From: Kribbella pratensis
GTDB taxonomy: Bacteria > Actinomycetota > Actinomycetes > Propionibacteriales > Kribbellaceae
DNA: 64,000 nucleotides
Assembly: GCF_004366075.1 (NCBI RefSeq)
Contig: NZ_SODU01000002.1
Span: forward strand, 822,647 to 886,646
Reading direction: 5' to 3'
The stretch's first letter is position 1. Every line of letters starts with the position of its first letter. A model generated the notes under the pieces. That model did not search any database, was not told the DNA's origin, and saw nothing but the letters and a program-made list of their open reading frames with translations. Of the stretch, positions 16,499-24,365 are shown piece by piece. The translations under genes and the position numbers were made by a program.

Positions 16499-17002
16499 CT
16501 ACTCGCCGGTGGCACCATCCACCAGCTCGCGGGCCACGTCCAGGTGGCCCGCGTGCCGTGCGTATTCCTGTAAGACGTGGAACAGGATCCAGTTCAGGGT
16601 CGGCCGGTCGTCGGTCCCGAAGCGCCCGCCGGCCGCCGCGACCGTTGCCGGATCCTCGCCGGCGACCACGCTCCGGGTGAACTCGCCGCCCGCGTGCAGC
16701 TGGGCCAGCAAGCTTTCCAACGTGTCGTCGGGTTCGAGTGTCCAAGGGTTGTCCGGATCGTCCGCGGAGTCGCCCCAGGGGTGATCGACGGACTCGCCGG
16801 TGAAGCCCCAGCGCAGCCAGCGCCGCTCCATGAAGACCAGGTACTTCAGTAGCTCCAGCGGCGCCCATCCCGACGGCAGCCGACTGTTGCGCAGCTCGGC
16901 GTCGCTGAGCCCGACGAGCTTCGTCTCGATGATTTCGCGGTAGCGATCGAGGTACTGCAGATGCAGCTCGATCGTGTCGGCCAGATCGCGCGGGGGCTTC
17001 AT
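16499..17002 (-). CDS. DinB/DUF664-family protein
   Basis: 167 aa, four-helix DinB fold. Typical segments: the first helix HLQYLDRYREIIETKLVGLSDAELRNSRL, SGWAPLELLKYLVFMERRWLRW, and the C-terminal HVLQEYARHAGHLDVARELVDG, whose histidines usually bind metal together with one in the first helices. Members are often bacillithiol- or mycothiol-dependent transferases; the substrate is unknown. Its start overlaps the stop of the MmyB-type regulator upstream by four bases, so the two form one operon. Confidence 0.85.
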   Translation of the reverse strand: MKPPRDLADTIELHLQYLDRYREIIETKLVGLSDAELRNSRLPSGWAPLELLKYLVFMERRWLRWGFTGESVDHPWGDSADDPDNPWTLEPDDTLESLLAQLHAGGEFTRSVVAGEDPATVAAAGGRFGTDDRPTLNWILFHVLQEYARHAGHLDVARELVDGATGE

Positions 17003-17793
17003 GACAGTGACCGCAGATACTCGGCGGTTGCGTCGTCGGACGGGTAGAAGGACTCGATCATGAGCTCAGACACCGTGACGTCGAGCGGTGTGCCGAACGT
17101 GGCGATGGTGGTCAGGAGCGACAGTTCGCGGCCGTCGTGGGTGAGGTTGAACGGTACGACGACCTCGGCCGGCCCGGGTGGTGCCGGTTTGTCGTCGACG
17201 GCGTACCCGCGAAGTTCGTCGTACAGGTCCTGGAGTTCGGGGTCCGCGGTGCCGGCGACCTGGCGTTGCAGGCTCGCGAGCGCGGCGGCGCGGACCTCGG
17301 CGATGTTGGCGATCCGCCGGGCCAGGCCGTCCGGGTGCAGGGTCAGGCGGAGTGCGTTGATCGGTGCCTGTAGCAACTTCTCGTCGACGTCCGTGGTGAA
17401 GATCGCGATCCCGGTGTTGGCCTCGACGATGTTCCACCAGCGGTCGACGACCAGCGCCGGGTACGGCTCTTGTGCCTTCAGCAGACGACGCAGCGTCGTA
17501 CGGATCGCGAGCATCGACGGTGAGTGCAGTGACGCCTCGCTGTAGACCGGCGCGAACCCGCCCGCCAGCAGCAACTGGTTGCGGTCCCGCAGCGGTACGT
17601 CGAGATGCTCGGCCAGCCGCATCACCATCTCGCGACTCGGTTTCGACCGCCCGGTCTCCACGAAACTCACGTGCCGCGTGGACACCTCGACCCGGTTCGC
17701 CAGCTCGAGCTGGCTGAGCCGCCGGCGCTCCCGCCAGCCGCGCAGAAGCTCACCGACAGGGCGCTGGAACGTCTCCTCGATCGTCGCTGCCAT
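16999..17793 (-). CDS. XRE-family regulator with MmyB-like ligand-binding domain
   Basis: 264 aa. HTH at about residues 14-65 (LLRGWRERRRLSQLELANRV, VSTRHVSFVETGRSKPSREM), then the MmyB-like domain (about 95-260) with YPALVVDRWWNIVEANTGIAIF. In actinobacteria these regulators typically sit divergent from a small oxidoreductase or SnoaL gene that they control; here the SnoaL-like gene at 17919 is divergent and the DinB gene is downstream in the same operon. The promoter is leaderless (see 17800). Confidence 0.9.
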   Translation of the reverse strand: MAATIEETFQRPVGELLRGWRERRRLSQLELANRVEVSTRHVSFVETGRSKPSREMVMRLAEHLDVPLRDRNQLLLAGGFAPVYSEASLHSPSMLAIRTTLRRLLKAQEPYPALVVDRWWNIVEANTGIAIFTTDVDEKLLQAPINALRLTLHPDGLARRIANIAEVRAAALASLQRQVAGTADPELQDLYDELRGYAVDDKPAPPGPAEVVVPFNLTHDGRELSLLTTIATFGTPLDVTVSELMIESFYPSDDATAEYLRSLS

Positions 17794-17799
17794 GCTCCG

Positions 17800-17828
17800 A
17801 CCGTAGCGGGTGGCCCTCGACCTGACAT
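17800..17828 (-). promoter_or_regulatory. Leaderless promoter of the MmyB-type regulator
   Basis: On the minus strand ATGTCA (17828-17823), a 17-base spacer and TACGGT (17805-17800) are followed six bases later by the ATG at 17793, so transcription should start at the initiation codon. No ribosome site is seen. Confidence 0.45.
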
Positions 17829-17918
17829 AGACAGCGCCATTACCTCTGACGTCATCGACGGTACGCCGGACCTGGCGGCAAGGTTCTGGTCATCGCAACC
17901 GATCGAGGAGGAAACACC

Positions 17919-18281
17919 ATGAACGCAACGACTCTCGCCGACCAGTACTTCGCGATGTGGAACGCCGCCGACGCCGACCACCGGGCCGAGCTCATCGCCG
18001 GGACCTGGACCGACGACGCAACCTTCCAGGACCCGAGCTTCGAGACCGCCGGGCATGACGAGCTGAACAAGCTGGTCGGCGCCGCGCAGCAGATGTTCCC
18101 GGGCTTGTCGTTCGTCCGCATCGGCGACATCGACGAGCACCACAACTACCTCCGCTGGGCCTGGCACCTGAAGGCCGAAGGGCAGGAGGCAGTCGCCGGC
18201 GGCACCGACATCGTCGTGCTCGACGCCGACGGGAAGATCCGGCAACTCATCGGGTTCCACGACTTCGCGCCGGAGCACTGA
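17919..18281 (+). CDS. SnoaL-like / NTF2-fold protein
   Basis: 120 aa. The start LADQYFAMWNAADADHRAEL, ATFQDPSFETAGHDEL and the ending LIGFHDFAPEH are typical of SnoaL-like polyketide-cyclase-fold proteins, which bind small hydrophobic ligands; catalysis is not evident. A very good GAGGAGG site precedes ATG 17919. It is divergent from the MmyB-type regulator, a common actinobacterial pairing that suggests control by it. Confidence 0.85.
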   Translation: MNATTLADQYFAMWNAADADHRAELIAGTWTDDATFQDPSFETAGHDELNKLVGAAQQMFPGLSFVRIGDIDEHHNYLRWAWHLKAEGQEAVAGGTDIVVLDADGKIRQLIGFHDFAPEH

Positions 18282-18331
18282 GGCACATTAATTCGGTGGA
18301 GGGTGCTCGCCGCACGTGCGCAGGATGGAAC

Positions 18332-19069
18332 ATGCTCACCACCGAAGAGCTGGACGTTTTCGAGCGCGACGGGATCGTGAAGATCCCGTCCGCGTTCTCC
18401 TCCGACGAGGCCGCGGGGATGCGGGACGTGCTGTGGAACGAGCTGTCCGCGCGGCATGCCATGGATCGCGACGACCGTTCGACCTGGACGCCGTTGCGAC
18501 CGACCGGTCTGAAAACCACCAAGTTCGATCGGCGCGCGCACGCGATCCTCGGTCCGCGGGTGCGGTCGGCGCTCGACGGGCTGCTCGGCGAATGGGTCGA
18601 GCCGAAGCACCAGGGCCAGGTGCTGGTCACGATGCCGGAGGGCGTGCCGTGGGCGGTGCCGCATCGGCAGTGGCACACGGACGCCGGTTTCGAGAGCGAG
18701 ACCGGCGCTGTGAAGATCTGGGCGTTGTACGGCGATGTCGGACCGGGGGGCGGCGGGACTCCGCAGGTCGCCGGCTCGCACAAGGTGATCGAGCGGTTCT
18801 TGACCACGACGGACGAGCGCGACTTCAAGACGGTCCGCGATCAGGTGCTGCGGTCGGATCCGTGGTTCCGCAACCTGACGTCGGAGCAGCGCACGGTCGA
18901 CCCGATGGAGCCGGCCGAGCTCGACGGACTGCCGGTCCGCGTCGTCGAGCTCACCGGTCAGGCCGGTGACGTGTACCTGACGCATCCGTGGATCCTGCAC
19001 TCGATCGCGCCGAACGCGGCCGACACTCCACGGATGATGCGCAGCCGGTTCATCTGGAAAGCTCAGTGA
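18332..19069 (+). CDS. Phytanoyl-CoA dioxygenase-family Fe(II)/2-oxoglutarate oxygenase
   Basis: 245 aa. The iron ligands are probably H115 and D117 (QWHTDAG) and a distal histidine in VYLTHPWILHSIAPN; an arginine after it (RMMRSRF) would bind 2-oxoglutarate. GDVGPGGGGTPQVAGSHK is typical of the PhyH family. The substrate cannot be told. ATG 18332 is preferred to the earlier start at 18296 because AGGATGG lies before it and family homology begins there. The 3' end overlaps the convergent APH-like gene by 20 bases. Confidence 0.87.
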   Translation: MLTTEELDVFERDGIVKIPSAFSSDEAAGMRDVLWNELSARHAMDRDDRSTWTPLRPTGLKTTKFDRRAHAILGPRVRSALDGLLGEWVEPKHQGQVLVTMPEGVPWAVPHRQWHTDAGFESETGAVKIWALYGDVGPGGGGTPQVAGSHKVIERFLTTTDERDFKTVRDQVLRSDPWFRNLTSEQRTVDPMEPAELDGLPVRVVELTGQAGDVYLTHPWILHSIAPNAADTPRMMRSRFIWKAQ

Positions 19070-19907
19070 CCAGTCGCGCGCACCGCACCGGGTCCTCGGT
19101 GAGGCCGACGGAGAGTCCCCAGAGCCAGTAGTCGACGGTTCGCCAGATCACCCAGTCGCGCGCCCGGTCCCGATCGAGACCCGCTTCCCGGACCGCGATG
19201 TCGAAGTACCGGACGATGTCGTCCATCTTGTCGAGGTCCCACCACAGCACCCGGCCGAGGTCGTACTCGATGTCCCCGCGGAACAGCACCGGGTCGACGG
19301 TCAGCCACTCCTCCCGTTGCCCGGCGAGCACCTGACCGGAGTGGAAGTCACCGTTGACCGCGAGCGTCGAGGTGGTCTCGGACGGCGCGACGTCGAGCGC
19401 CTCGCGCAGGATCGCGATGTCGAACGGCCGGCCGAGTCGCTCCCATTCCGGCTCCAGTTGCGCCGATCGCGTCGTGACGATATCCGTGGTCGATCGCGCG
19501 TCGTCCGGCGCGGGTACGGCGAGCCGGCGCATCAGCTGCCCGAGTACAGCGACCGCCTCGTCGACGGGCCGGGTCGTCAGCGGTGTGGACAACCGCTCCA
19601 GCAACATCGCTCCGGCCTCGACGTCGGCGTCGTACAGCTGGGCCATGCCCCGGCCTGCCCACCAACGGAGCGCCCAGGCCTGCTCGGCCACCTCCACTCC
19701 CGGCGGCGACATGCGCAGTACGAACTCCTCGCCGCTCCGCGTGACCGGTACGACGACCGCGTTCGACCCGTGTGCAACCGCTCCCACGACCGTCAGATCC
19801 CACCGCCCGCACTGCCGCTCGACCGCCATCGGCAGATCCCGCAACCAGTCCGCGCCCTCGGTCCACCACCGCGGCATCCGCAGAAACTCCTCAGGCAACT
19901 CGATCAC
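19050..19907 (-). CDS. Aminoglycoside/hydroxyurea phosphotransferase-like kinase (APH(6)/hur family)
   Basis: 285 aa. The kinase-like catalytic loop is VNGDFHSGQVLAG, and WLTVDPVLFRGDIEYDLGRVLW supplies the metal-binding aspartate, as in the APH(6)/hydroxyurea kinase family. The N-terminal lobe includes NAVVVPVTRSGEEFVLRMSPPG. Such genes are common chromosomal kinases of unknown substrate in actinobacteria, so resistance should not be assumed. GTG 19907 begins the family N-terminus; a TACGGT -10 box lies six bases in front (19919-19914) but no -35 is evident, and the palindromic element begins right there. Confidence 0.85.
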   Translation of the reverse strand: MIELPEEFLRMPRWWTEGADWLRDLPMAVERQCGRWDLTVVGAVAHGSNAVVVPVTRSGEEFVLRMSPPGVEVAEQAWALRWWAGRGMAQLYDADVEAGAMLLERLSTPLTTRPVDEAVAVLGQLMRRLAVPAPDDARSTTDIVTTRSAQLEPEWERLGRPFDIAILREALDVAPSETTSTLAVNGDFHSGQVLAGQREEWLTVDPVLFRGDIEYDLGRVLWWDLDKMDDIVRYFDIAVREAGLDRDRARDWVIWRTVDYWLWGLSVGLTEDPVRCARLVTELSR

Positions 19908-19920
19908 CCGGTCACCGTAG

Positions 19921-20082
19921 CGGCTGCCTGAGAGCCCCGCGCCTACTGCGCGGCACCCGGCGGGCACCTCGCCGCACTGGAGGAAAGGCCACGATGAAAC
20001 CACATCGAGGCCTTCCCTCCAGCACGCCGAGGCACTCCGCCGGGCACCTGCTCGCTACGGCGCAGGGCTCCCAGGCACCCGC
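19921..20082. repeat. 162-bp imperfect palindrome between divergent genes
   Basis: Two arms of about 75 bases, similar on opposite strands, meet at a six-base centre AAACCA. The inner part is nearly perfect: CTGGAGGAAAGGCC (19977-19990) against GGCCTTCCCTCCAG (20009-20022), with CGATG/CATCG next to the loop. The outer ends also match: CTGCCTGAGAGCCCCGCGCC at 19924-19943 against GGCGCAGGGCTCCCAGGCAC at 20059-20078. It lies between two divergently transcribed genes, so it is not an ordinary terminator; a MITE- or REP-like element is likely. It replaces the expected -35 of the APH-like gene. Confidence 0.7.
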
Positions 20083-20150
20083 GCCGGGGCAACCCGGGGC
20101 ATTCAGCTGATTTGGAAATGCCCTCCCCGGCGGCGGGATCGAGGATCATG

Positions 20151-20960
20151 ATGTTGGGCATGGGCGGAGAGGTTGACCAGGACGGGTTGCAGTTCGACGC
20201 GGAAGTTTCCCGGCAGATCGAAGCGGTCTACACCACGTCGGACATGGTCGAGCAGCGTCGGGCGGTGCGGGCGGCACTGGCGTTGCGTCCCGGCGACCGG
20301 GTGCTGGACGTCGGCTTCGGGCCGGGGTTACTGGCTGCGGAGATGGCCGGCGAGGTGGGACCGAGCGGGCGGATCTGCGGGATCGACATCAGCGAGAGCA
20401 TGCTGGCGATCGCCCGGACCCGCGCCGACGTCCCCGGCGGACCGGGCCTCGAACTCGAACTCGGCTCGGTCGCGCGGATCCCGCACCCCGCGGAGAGCTT
20501 CGACGTGGTGGTGTCCACGCAGGTCTTCGAGTACGTCGACGACGTCGCGGCCGCACTGGAAGAGGTACGGCGGGTGCTCCGGCCGGCGGGTCGCGTCGTA
20601 CTGCTGGACACAGACTGGGGTTCGGTGGTCTGGCGATCGAGTGACGACGAGCGGATGGCCCGCGTACTGACCGCGTTCGAGGACCACTTGGCGGATCCGC
20701 ATCTGCCCCGGACGCTGGCCGACGTACTGGCGAAGACCGGTTTCACGCCGACCCATCAGCAGGTGGTGCCGATCCTCAACACGGCGTACGACCAGCACAC
20801 GTACAGCGGCGGGTTGATCGACATCGTGTCGGACTTCGTCCCCGGACATGCCGGCGTGACGGAGGAGGAGGCGCTTGCCTGGGCGGACGATCTGCGCGGT
20901 CTCGGCGCGAGCTACTTCTTCAGCCTGAACAGGTACTTGTTCGTCGCCTCGGCGCTCTGA
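20151..20960 (+). CDS. Class I SAM-dependent methyltransferase
   Basis: 269 aa. Motif I is RVLDVGFGPGLLAAEMA, an acidic residue follows in ICGIDISESML, and ESFDVVVSTQVFEYVDD plus VRRVLRPAGRVVLLDTDW complete the Rossmann core. It resembles UbiE/COQ5-type small-molecule methyltransferases. Start is uncertain among ATG 20148, 20151 and 20160; GAGG at 20141-20144 favours the first two. The substrate is unknown and no partner gene lies next to it. Confidence 0.88.
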   Translation: MLGMGGEVDQDGLQFDAEVSRQIEAVYTTSDMVEQRRAVRAALALRPGDRVLDVGFGPGLLAAEMAGEVGPSGRICGIDISESMLAIARTRADVPGGPGLELELGSVARIPHPAESFDVVVSTQVFEYVDDVAAALEEVRRVLRPAGRVVLLDTDWGSVVWRSSDDERMARVLTAFEDHLADPHLPRTLADVLAKTGFTPTHQQVVPILNTAYDQHTYSGGLIDIVSDFVPGHAGVTEEEALAWADDLRGLGASYFFSLNRYLFVASAL

Positions 20961-21015
20961 ACTTTCCGGACCTCGGCGGGCGCATCCTGGGAGAGACACA
21001 CCCGCCGGGCCGGTC

Positions 21016-21041
21016 GTTCTCCCGCCCCTCAGTGGGAGAAC
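21016..21041 (+). terminator. Hairpin downstream of the methyltransferase gene
   Basis: GTTCTCCC (21016-21023) pairs perfectly with GGGAGAAC (21034-21041) across a ten-base loop, about 55 bases after the methyltransferase stop. No T tract follows. The rest of the interval 20961-21261 shows no gene. Confidence 0.35.
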
Positions 21042-21261
21042 TCGCGGCTCGGTGAACACCACCCATGCCCGAATGGCACTGACCGAACCGCGGGACCACC
21101 TACAGGTACCCCACTTCGCGGCTCCGCACACACCCCGGCACGCGATCCGGTCGGAAAACTTCACGTTCCTCAAACCTTCGCCGGTAGTACCTGACCTGAC
21201 AGCGGCCTAGGCTGGTTCGCGATTTTCGCGGTGCGCGGGCACCAAGGGGGAGGGAACAGCA

Positions 21262-21381
21262 ATGCCGGAAGGGTTCGACGACGAGTTGACCGAAGAGCAG
21301 CTGGACGAGTTGGAGGCGCTCGGCGCGGCCGAGGACGCGGAGCGGATCCTCGGGGCCGGGGCCGGTGGAAAAGATGCCTGA
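21262..21381 (+). CDS. 39-residue acidic ORF coupled to the following hydrolase
   Basis: An excellent ribosome site, AGGGGGAGGG, precedes ATG 21262. The product is 39 aa, with eleven Glu/Asp in the first 21 residues (EGFDDELTEEQLDELEALG) and an AEDAERILGAG helix. The stop overlaps the ATG at 21374 of the M15-like gene (ATGCCTGA). The strong site and the overlap support translation; a coupling leader or a small partner protein are both possible. No family recognised. Confidence 0.55.
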   Translation: MPEGFDDELTEEQLDELEALGAAEDAERILGAGAGGKDA

Positions 21382-22126
21382 GGCAAGGATTTCCTGGCGC
21401 GGCTTCACGATGAACAAACGCACCGTGGCGATGGCCGAGGCCGCGGAGCAGCTGTACCACTCGAAGTTCGCGATCCTGCAGGGGTCGTACAACGCCGGCG
21501 GCGTGGACGCCTCGGCCGGTACCCACGACGGCGGTGGCGCGGTCGACATCGACGTACGGACGAAGAGCGCCGCGCAGCGGGTCGCGGTGGTGAAGGCGCT
21601 CCGGCAGGTTGGGTTCGCTGCCTGGTTGCGGACACCCGCGCAGGGCAACTGGCCGTATCACGTGCACGCGATCGCGGTCGACGACAAGGACCTGTCCCGC
21701 GGCGCCGCGCATCAGGTGGCGGAGTATCACCGGAAGCGGAACGGGCTGGCCGACCGCGGCCCGGACGACGGACCGCCCGGGTACTACGGGATGACCTGGG
21801 AGCTCTACCTGAAGGCGCACCCGCCGAAGGAGCCGGTGCCGGACTCGACGATCTCGCTGGCCGCGATGGAGTACGCGCGCACGCACGACGCGATGACCGG
21901 CGTGTGGGGCGCGGACCGGGCCCGGGTGATCGCCTGGGCGGCGCACCCGCGGGTCGGTGCGATCACGAAGGCCGAGACGGTGCCGGCGGCCGGCGTACCG
22001 TGGCACCTGCATTTCCAGCGGGTGATCCGGAAGGTGCAGCTGCACTTCAAGCTCGAGGTGACCGGGATCTTCAACACCGCGGTCGCCGGGGTGATGAAGC
22101 GGTACGGGTACAAGATCGTCGCTTGA
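21374..22126 (+). CDS. M15-like (D-Ala-D-Ala peptidase fold) protein with C-terminal peptidoglycan-binding-like domain
   Basis: 250 aa. GSYNAGGVDASAGTHDGGGAVDIDV and WPYHVHAIAVD carry the His-Asp-His zinc pattern of the M15/Hedgehog fold. The last 60 residues (VGAITKAETVPAAGVPWHLHFQRVI and TGIFNTAVAGVMKRYG) look like a PG_binding-type helical repeat. There is no signal peptide, so it may act on muropeptides inside the cell or leave by another route. GTG 21365 and ATG 21410 are alternative starts. A strong terminator follows. Confidence 0.75.
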   Translation: MPEARISWRGFTMNKRTVAMAEAAEQLYHSKFAILQGSYNAGGVDASAGTHDGGGAVDIDVRTKSAAQRVAVVKALRQVGFAAWLRTPAQGNWPYHVHAIAVDDKDLSRGAAHQVAEYHRKRNGLADRGPDDGPPGYYGMTWELYLKAHPPKEPVPDSTISLAAMEYARTHDAMTGVWGADRARVIAWAAHPRVGAITKAETVPAAGVPWHLHFQRVIRKVQLHFKLEVTGIFNTAVAGVMKRYGYKIVA

Positions 22127-22160
22127 GCATGCCCGACCAGGTACGTCGCTTGAGCATCGA

Positions 22161-22194
22161 CAAGGCCCCACCGGTAGCAGCCGGTGGGGCCTTG
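22161..22194 (+). terminator. Rho-independent-like terminator after the M15-like gene
   Basis: A perfect 14-bp stem, CAAGGCCCCACCGG with CCGGTGGGGCCTTG, and loop TAGCAG lie 35 bases after the stop. The T tract is short (TTGG), as usual in high-GC genomes. It can serve both this gene and the convergent small operon ending at 22300. Confidence 0.75.
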
Positions 22195-22299
22195 GTGGTC
22201 CACTACCGCCCGGGCATCCCCGGTGCAGCTGTGGAGGTGGAGAGCGGAACCGACGCCGATGCAGGGGTCAAGACGTCAGCTCCGCTTGCCTGTGTGGAG

Positions 22300-22623
22300 T
22301 TATCTCGAGTCGGCCGCCCAGACGTGCGCCTGGTGGAACTCGAGGTGTTGCCGCATCGCCGCCGGAGTGCCGGCGGTGCTGCCGAACCCGAGGTGGTTCA
22401 TGGTCGGTACGACGACAGCGTGGACCTCGGACCGCTTCACCTCGTCGAGCAGCGCGTGGAACGCCGCGGACTCGGCCGCATCGCGCTCGGTGTAGACGGT
22501 TCCGAGGGTGAACCCCTCGGCGCTGGCGAAGGCGACGAGTGAATCGGTCGCCGCGGCCAACTCCTCCGCGCAACTCAGCGCGTCGGCCCGTACGTACCCG
22601 AGCAGCGTCGGCCGGGTGGTCAT
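22300..22623 (-). CDS. Resolvase-like protein lacking the catalytic serine
   Basis: 107 aa. It follows the serine-recombinase N-terminal fold: LLGYVRADAL, SLVAFASAEGFTLGTVYTER, FHALLDEVKRSEVHAVVVPTMNHLG. In true resolvases the first strand is YxRVS with the nucleophilic serine; here it reads YVRAD, and the arginine-rich DRLGR region is NHLG, with no DNA-binding domain. Recombination is therefore improbable; a regulatory or structural role is possible. The start overlaps the upstream 60-aa gene by four bases. Confidence 0.65.
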   Translation of the reverse strand: MTTRPTLLGYVRADALSCAEELAAATDSLVAFASAEGFTLGTVYTERDAAESAAFHALLDEVKRSEVHAVVVPTMNHLGFGSTAGTPAAMRQHLEFHQAHVWAADSR

Positions 22624-22802
22624 CGGTCTGCGTCCACCAGCACCGGCTCGCTCGTCACCCGGAGGGACGCGAACCGGCGGCGCATGGCTTCCTCGTACTG
22701 CACTGCCTGCTCCGCCATGGCGGTGTGATCCGCGATCGGGTGAGCGCCGAACCAGACCCGCACGCGACGGTGCGTTGTTGGGGTCTCCAGCGTCTCGGTC
22801 AT
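22620..22802 (-). CDS. Small conserved protein cotranscribed with the resolvase-like gene
   Basis: 60 aa: a short polar N-terminus, then RRVRVWFGAHPIADHTAMAE and a helical Arg-rich segment EEAMRRRFASLRV. The ATG at 22802 has GGAACTGCG upstream, a moderate ribosome site. Its stop overlaps the resolvase-like start (ATGA). The pattern RRVRVWF..HPIADHT is one I associate with small conserved streptomycete proteins, but no function is known. Confidence 0.6.
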   Translation of the reverse strand: MTETLETPTTHRRVRVWFGAHPIADHTAMAEQAVQYEEAMRRRFASLRVTSEPVLVDADR

Positions 22803-22829
22803 CGCAGTTCCTTCGGCGTCTAGGTCCTA

Positions 22830-22942
22830 CGCCGGACGGCTTTGTCCGGCGTTGAGATAAAGAACACCTCACTGGTGGGCACCTTCGGAACACTTTGGTA
22901 GGGACCTTTACAGAGGCCTAACGCAGAGTAGGGAAACCCTAC
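22830..22942 (-). promoter_or_regulatory. Upstream region of the small operon: leader hairpin and palindrome
   Basis: GTAGGG-AAA-CCCTAC (22928-22942) is a perfect palindrome suited to an operator. Closer to the gene, CGCCGGAC...GTCCGGCG (22830-22851) forms an 8-bp stem that would sit in the mRNA leader. A TTGACC box lies further upstream at about 22957-22952, but no -10 with good spacing was settled. The stretch 22860-23090 is visibly less GC-rich than its surroundings. Confidence 0.35.
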
Positions 22943-23077
22943 GAACGCGCAGGTCAACGCCCTCTCAGTCGGACCGTCAGGCGGCCCGGAAACTCTGTCA
23001 AGAATGGTTGCAGCTATTTGCAGATAACGATTCGGCGTCGCGAATTGTTCGACGGGCAAAGAAATGTGGATGTCCTG

Positions 23078-24365
23078 CTAACTGTTTGCACCGGCGCGCT
23101 CACGCACCGGAATGCAGGCCGTCACAACGCCGAGCACAGCGCCCGCCAGGGGTACTGCGAGCCCGGTGCGGAATCCGCCGGCGGTCAGTTCGTCGCCCGC
23201 CGCCAGAACCGCCGCCACCGCGGCCAGTCCGAGTGCGGATCCGAACTGGAACGACGTCGTCAGTACGCCGCTCGCCAGCCCCTGCTCCTCCTCGGCGACC
23301 CGCTCGGTCGCGGCGATCGTCAACGGCCCATAGGCGAGCGCGAAGGCGAGCCCGAGCAACAGGAACCGTTGCCGAATCGGGTCACCAGCCACGGCGTGAG
23401 GGTCGGTGCGAGAACGGCGTCGATGCCGTCACCATCAGGGCCAATCCGGTCTCCAACTCGGACCAGCCACGCAATTCCTGCAGGTAGAGCACCGCGATGA
23501 ACTGGAATCCCACGAACGATCCAACCAGGAGGATCGCCCCGAGATTCGCCCGGATCAGGGCCGCGTTCCGCAAGAGTCCGAGCCTGATCAACGGCGCGTC
23601 GACCCGCCGCTCGATCGTCACGAAGGCCCCGAGCAACACGAGCCCGGCGGCAGTGGTGGCCACTGTCTGTGCGGCCGGTACGTCGGGCGCCCGCACTACG
23701 GTTGCCACCAGCAACAACATCGATCCGGTCAGCGTCAACGCCCCGGCCAGGTCGAAGCCGCCGCGGTGCACGGTTCGCGCGGTGTCCCGGGGGATCAGCG
23801 CGACGGCACCGGCCAGGATGACGGCCGAGACGATCACCGGCGCGAAGAAGACCCATCGCCAGTCGATCGCGGTGAGCAGTCCGCCCGTGACCATACCCAG
23901 CGAGAAGCCTCCGGCGGCGGTCCCGGCGTACACAAGCAAAGCCTGGTTGCGTTGGGGTCCGTCCGGGTAGGTCGTGGTGATGATCGACAAGCCGGCCGGG
24001 GTCATGAACGCGGCCGCGATTCCAGTGACGAAGCGCGCCAGGATCAGTACCCAGCCCTCGGTGGCGAACCCGCCGAGGCCGCTGAACAGCAGGAACACCA
24101 CCAGCCAGCCGACGAACATCCGGCGTCGGCCGAGCAGGTCGGCGGCGCGACCGCTGGGCAGCACGAACCCGCCGTAGCTGAGGGCGTAGGCGCTGACGAT
24201 CCATTGCAGTGCGCCGGTGGTCAGGCCGAGCTCGGCGCGGATGGACGGCAGCGCGACGCCCATCATCGACACGTCGATGCCTTCCAGGAAGATCGCGCCG
24301 CAAAGGACGAACAGAACGGCCCAGGCGCGGCCGGTCAGCCGCTCCGGGGTGACGGTTGACGACAC
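23078..24365 (-). pseudogene. MFS exporter gene broken by two single-base deletions
   Basis: The first 315 or so codons from GTG 24365 encode a normal DHA2/EmrB-like exporter: AWAVLFVLCGAIFLEGIDVS, motif A GRAADLLGRRRMF, motif C-like AAGGFSLGMVTGGLL. After ETGLALMVT the sense jumps to the next frame (GIDAVLAPTLTPWLVTRFGN) near 23427, then to the third frame (RFLLLGLAFALAYGPLTIAA) near 23367, which runs to 23078. Each jump fits loss of one base from a GG or CC pair. Real decay and sequencing error cannot be told apart here. The divergent HxlR gene is also shortened. Confidence 0.75.

Noticed and set aside
19050-19907. APH-like kinase (and the ANT-like protein at 44406) as antibiotic-resistance genes
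   Set aside because: The folds are right, but chromosomal homologues of unknown substrate are common in actinobacteria and nothing in the context points to resistance.
22117-22157. 14-bp direct repeat CGTCGCTTGAGCAT at the end of the M15-like gene
   Set aside because: Two copies 27 bp apart only; probably a small local duplication without function.
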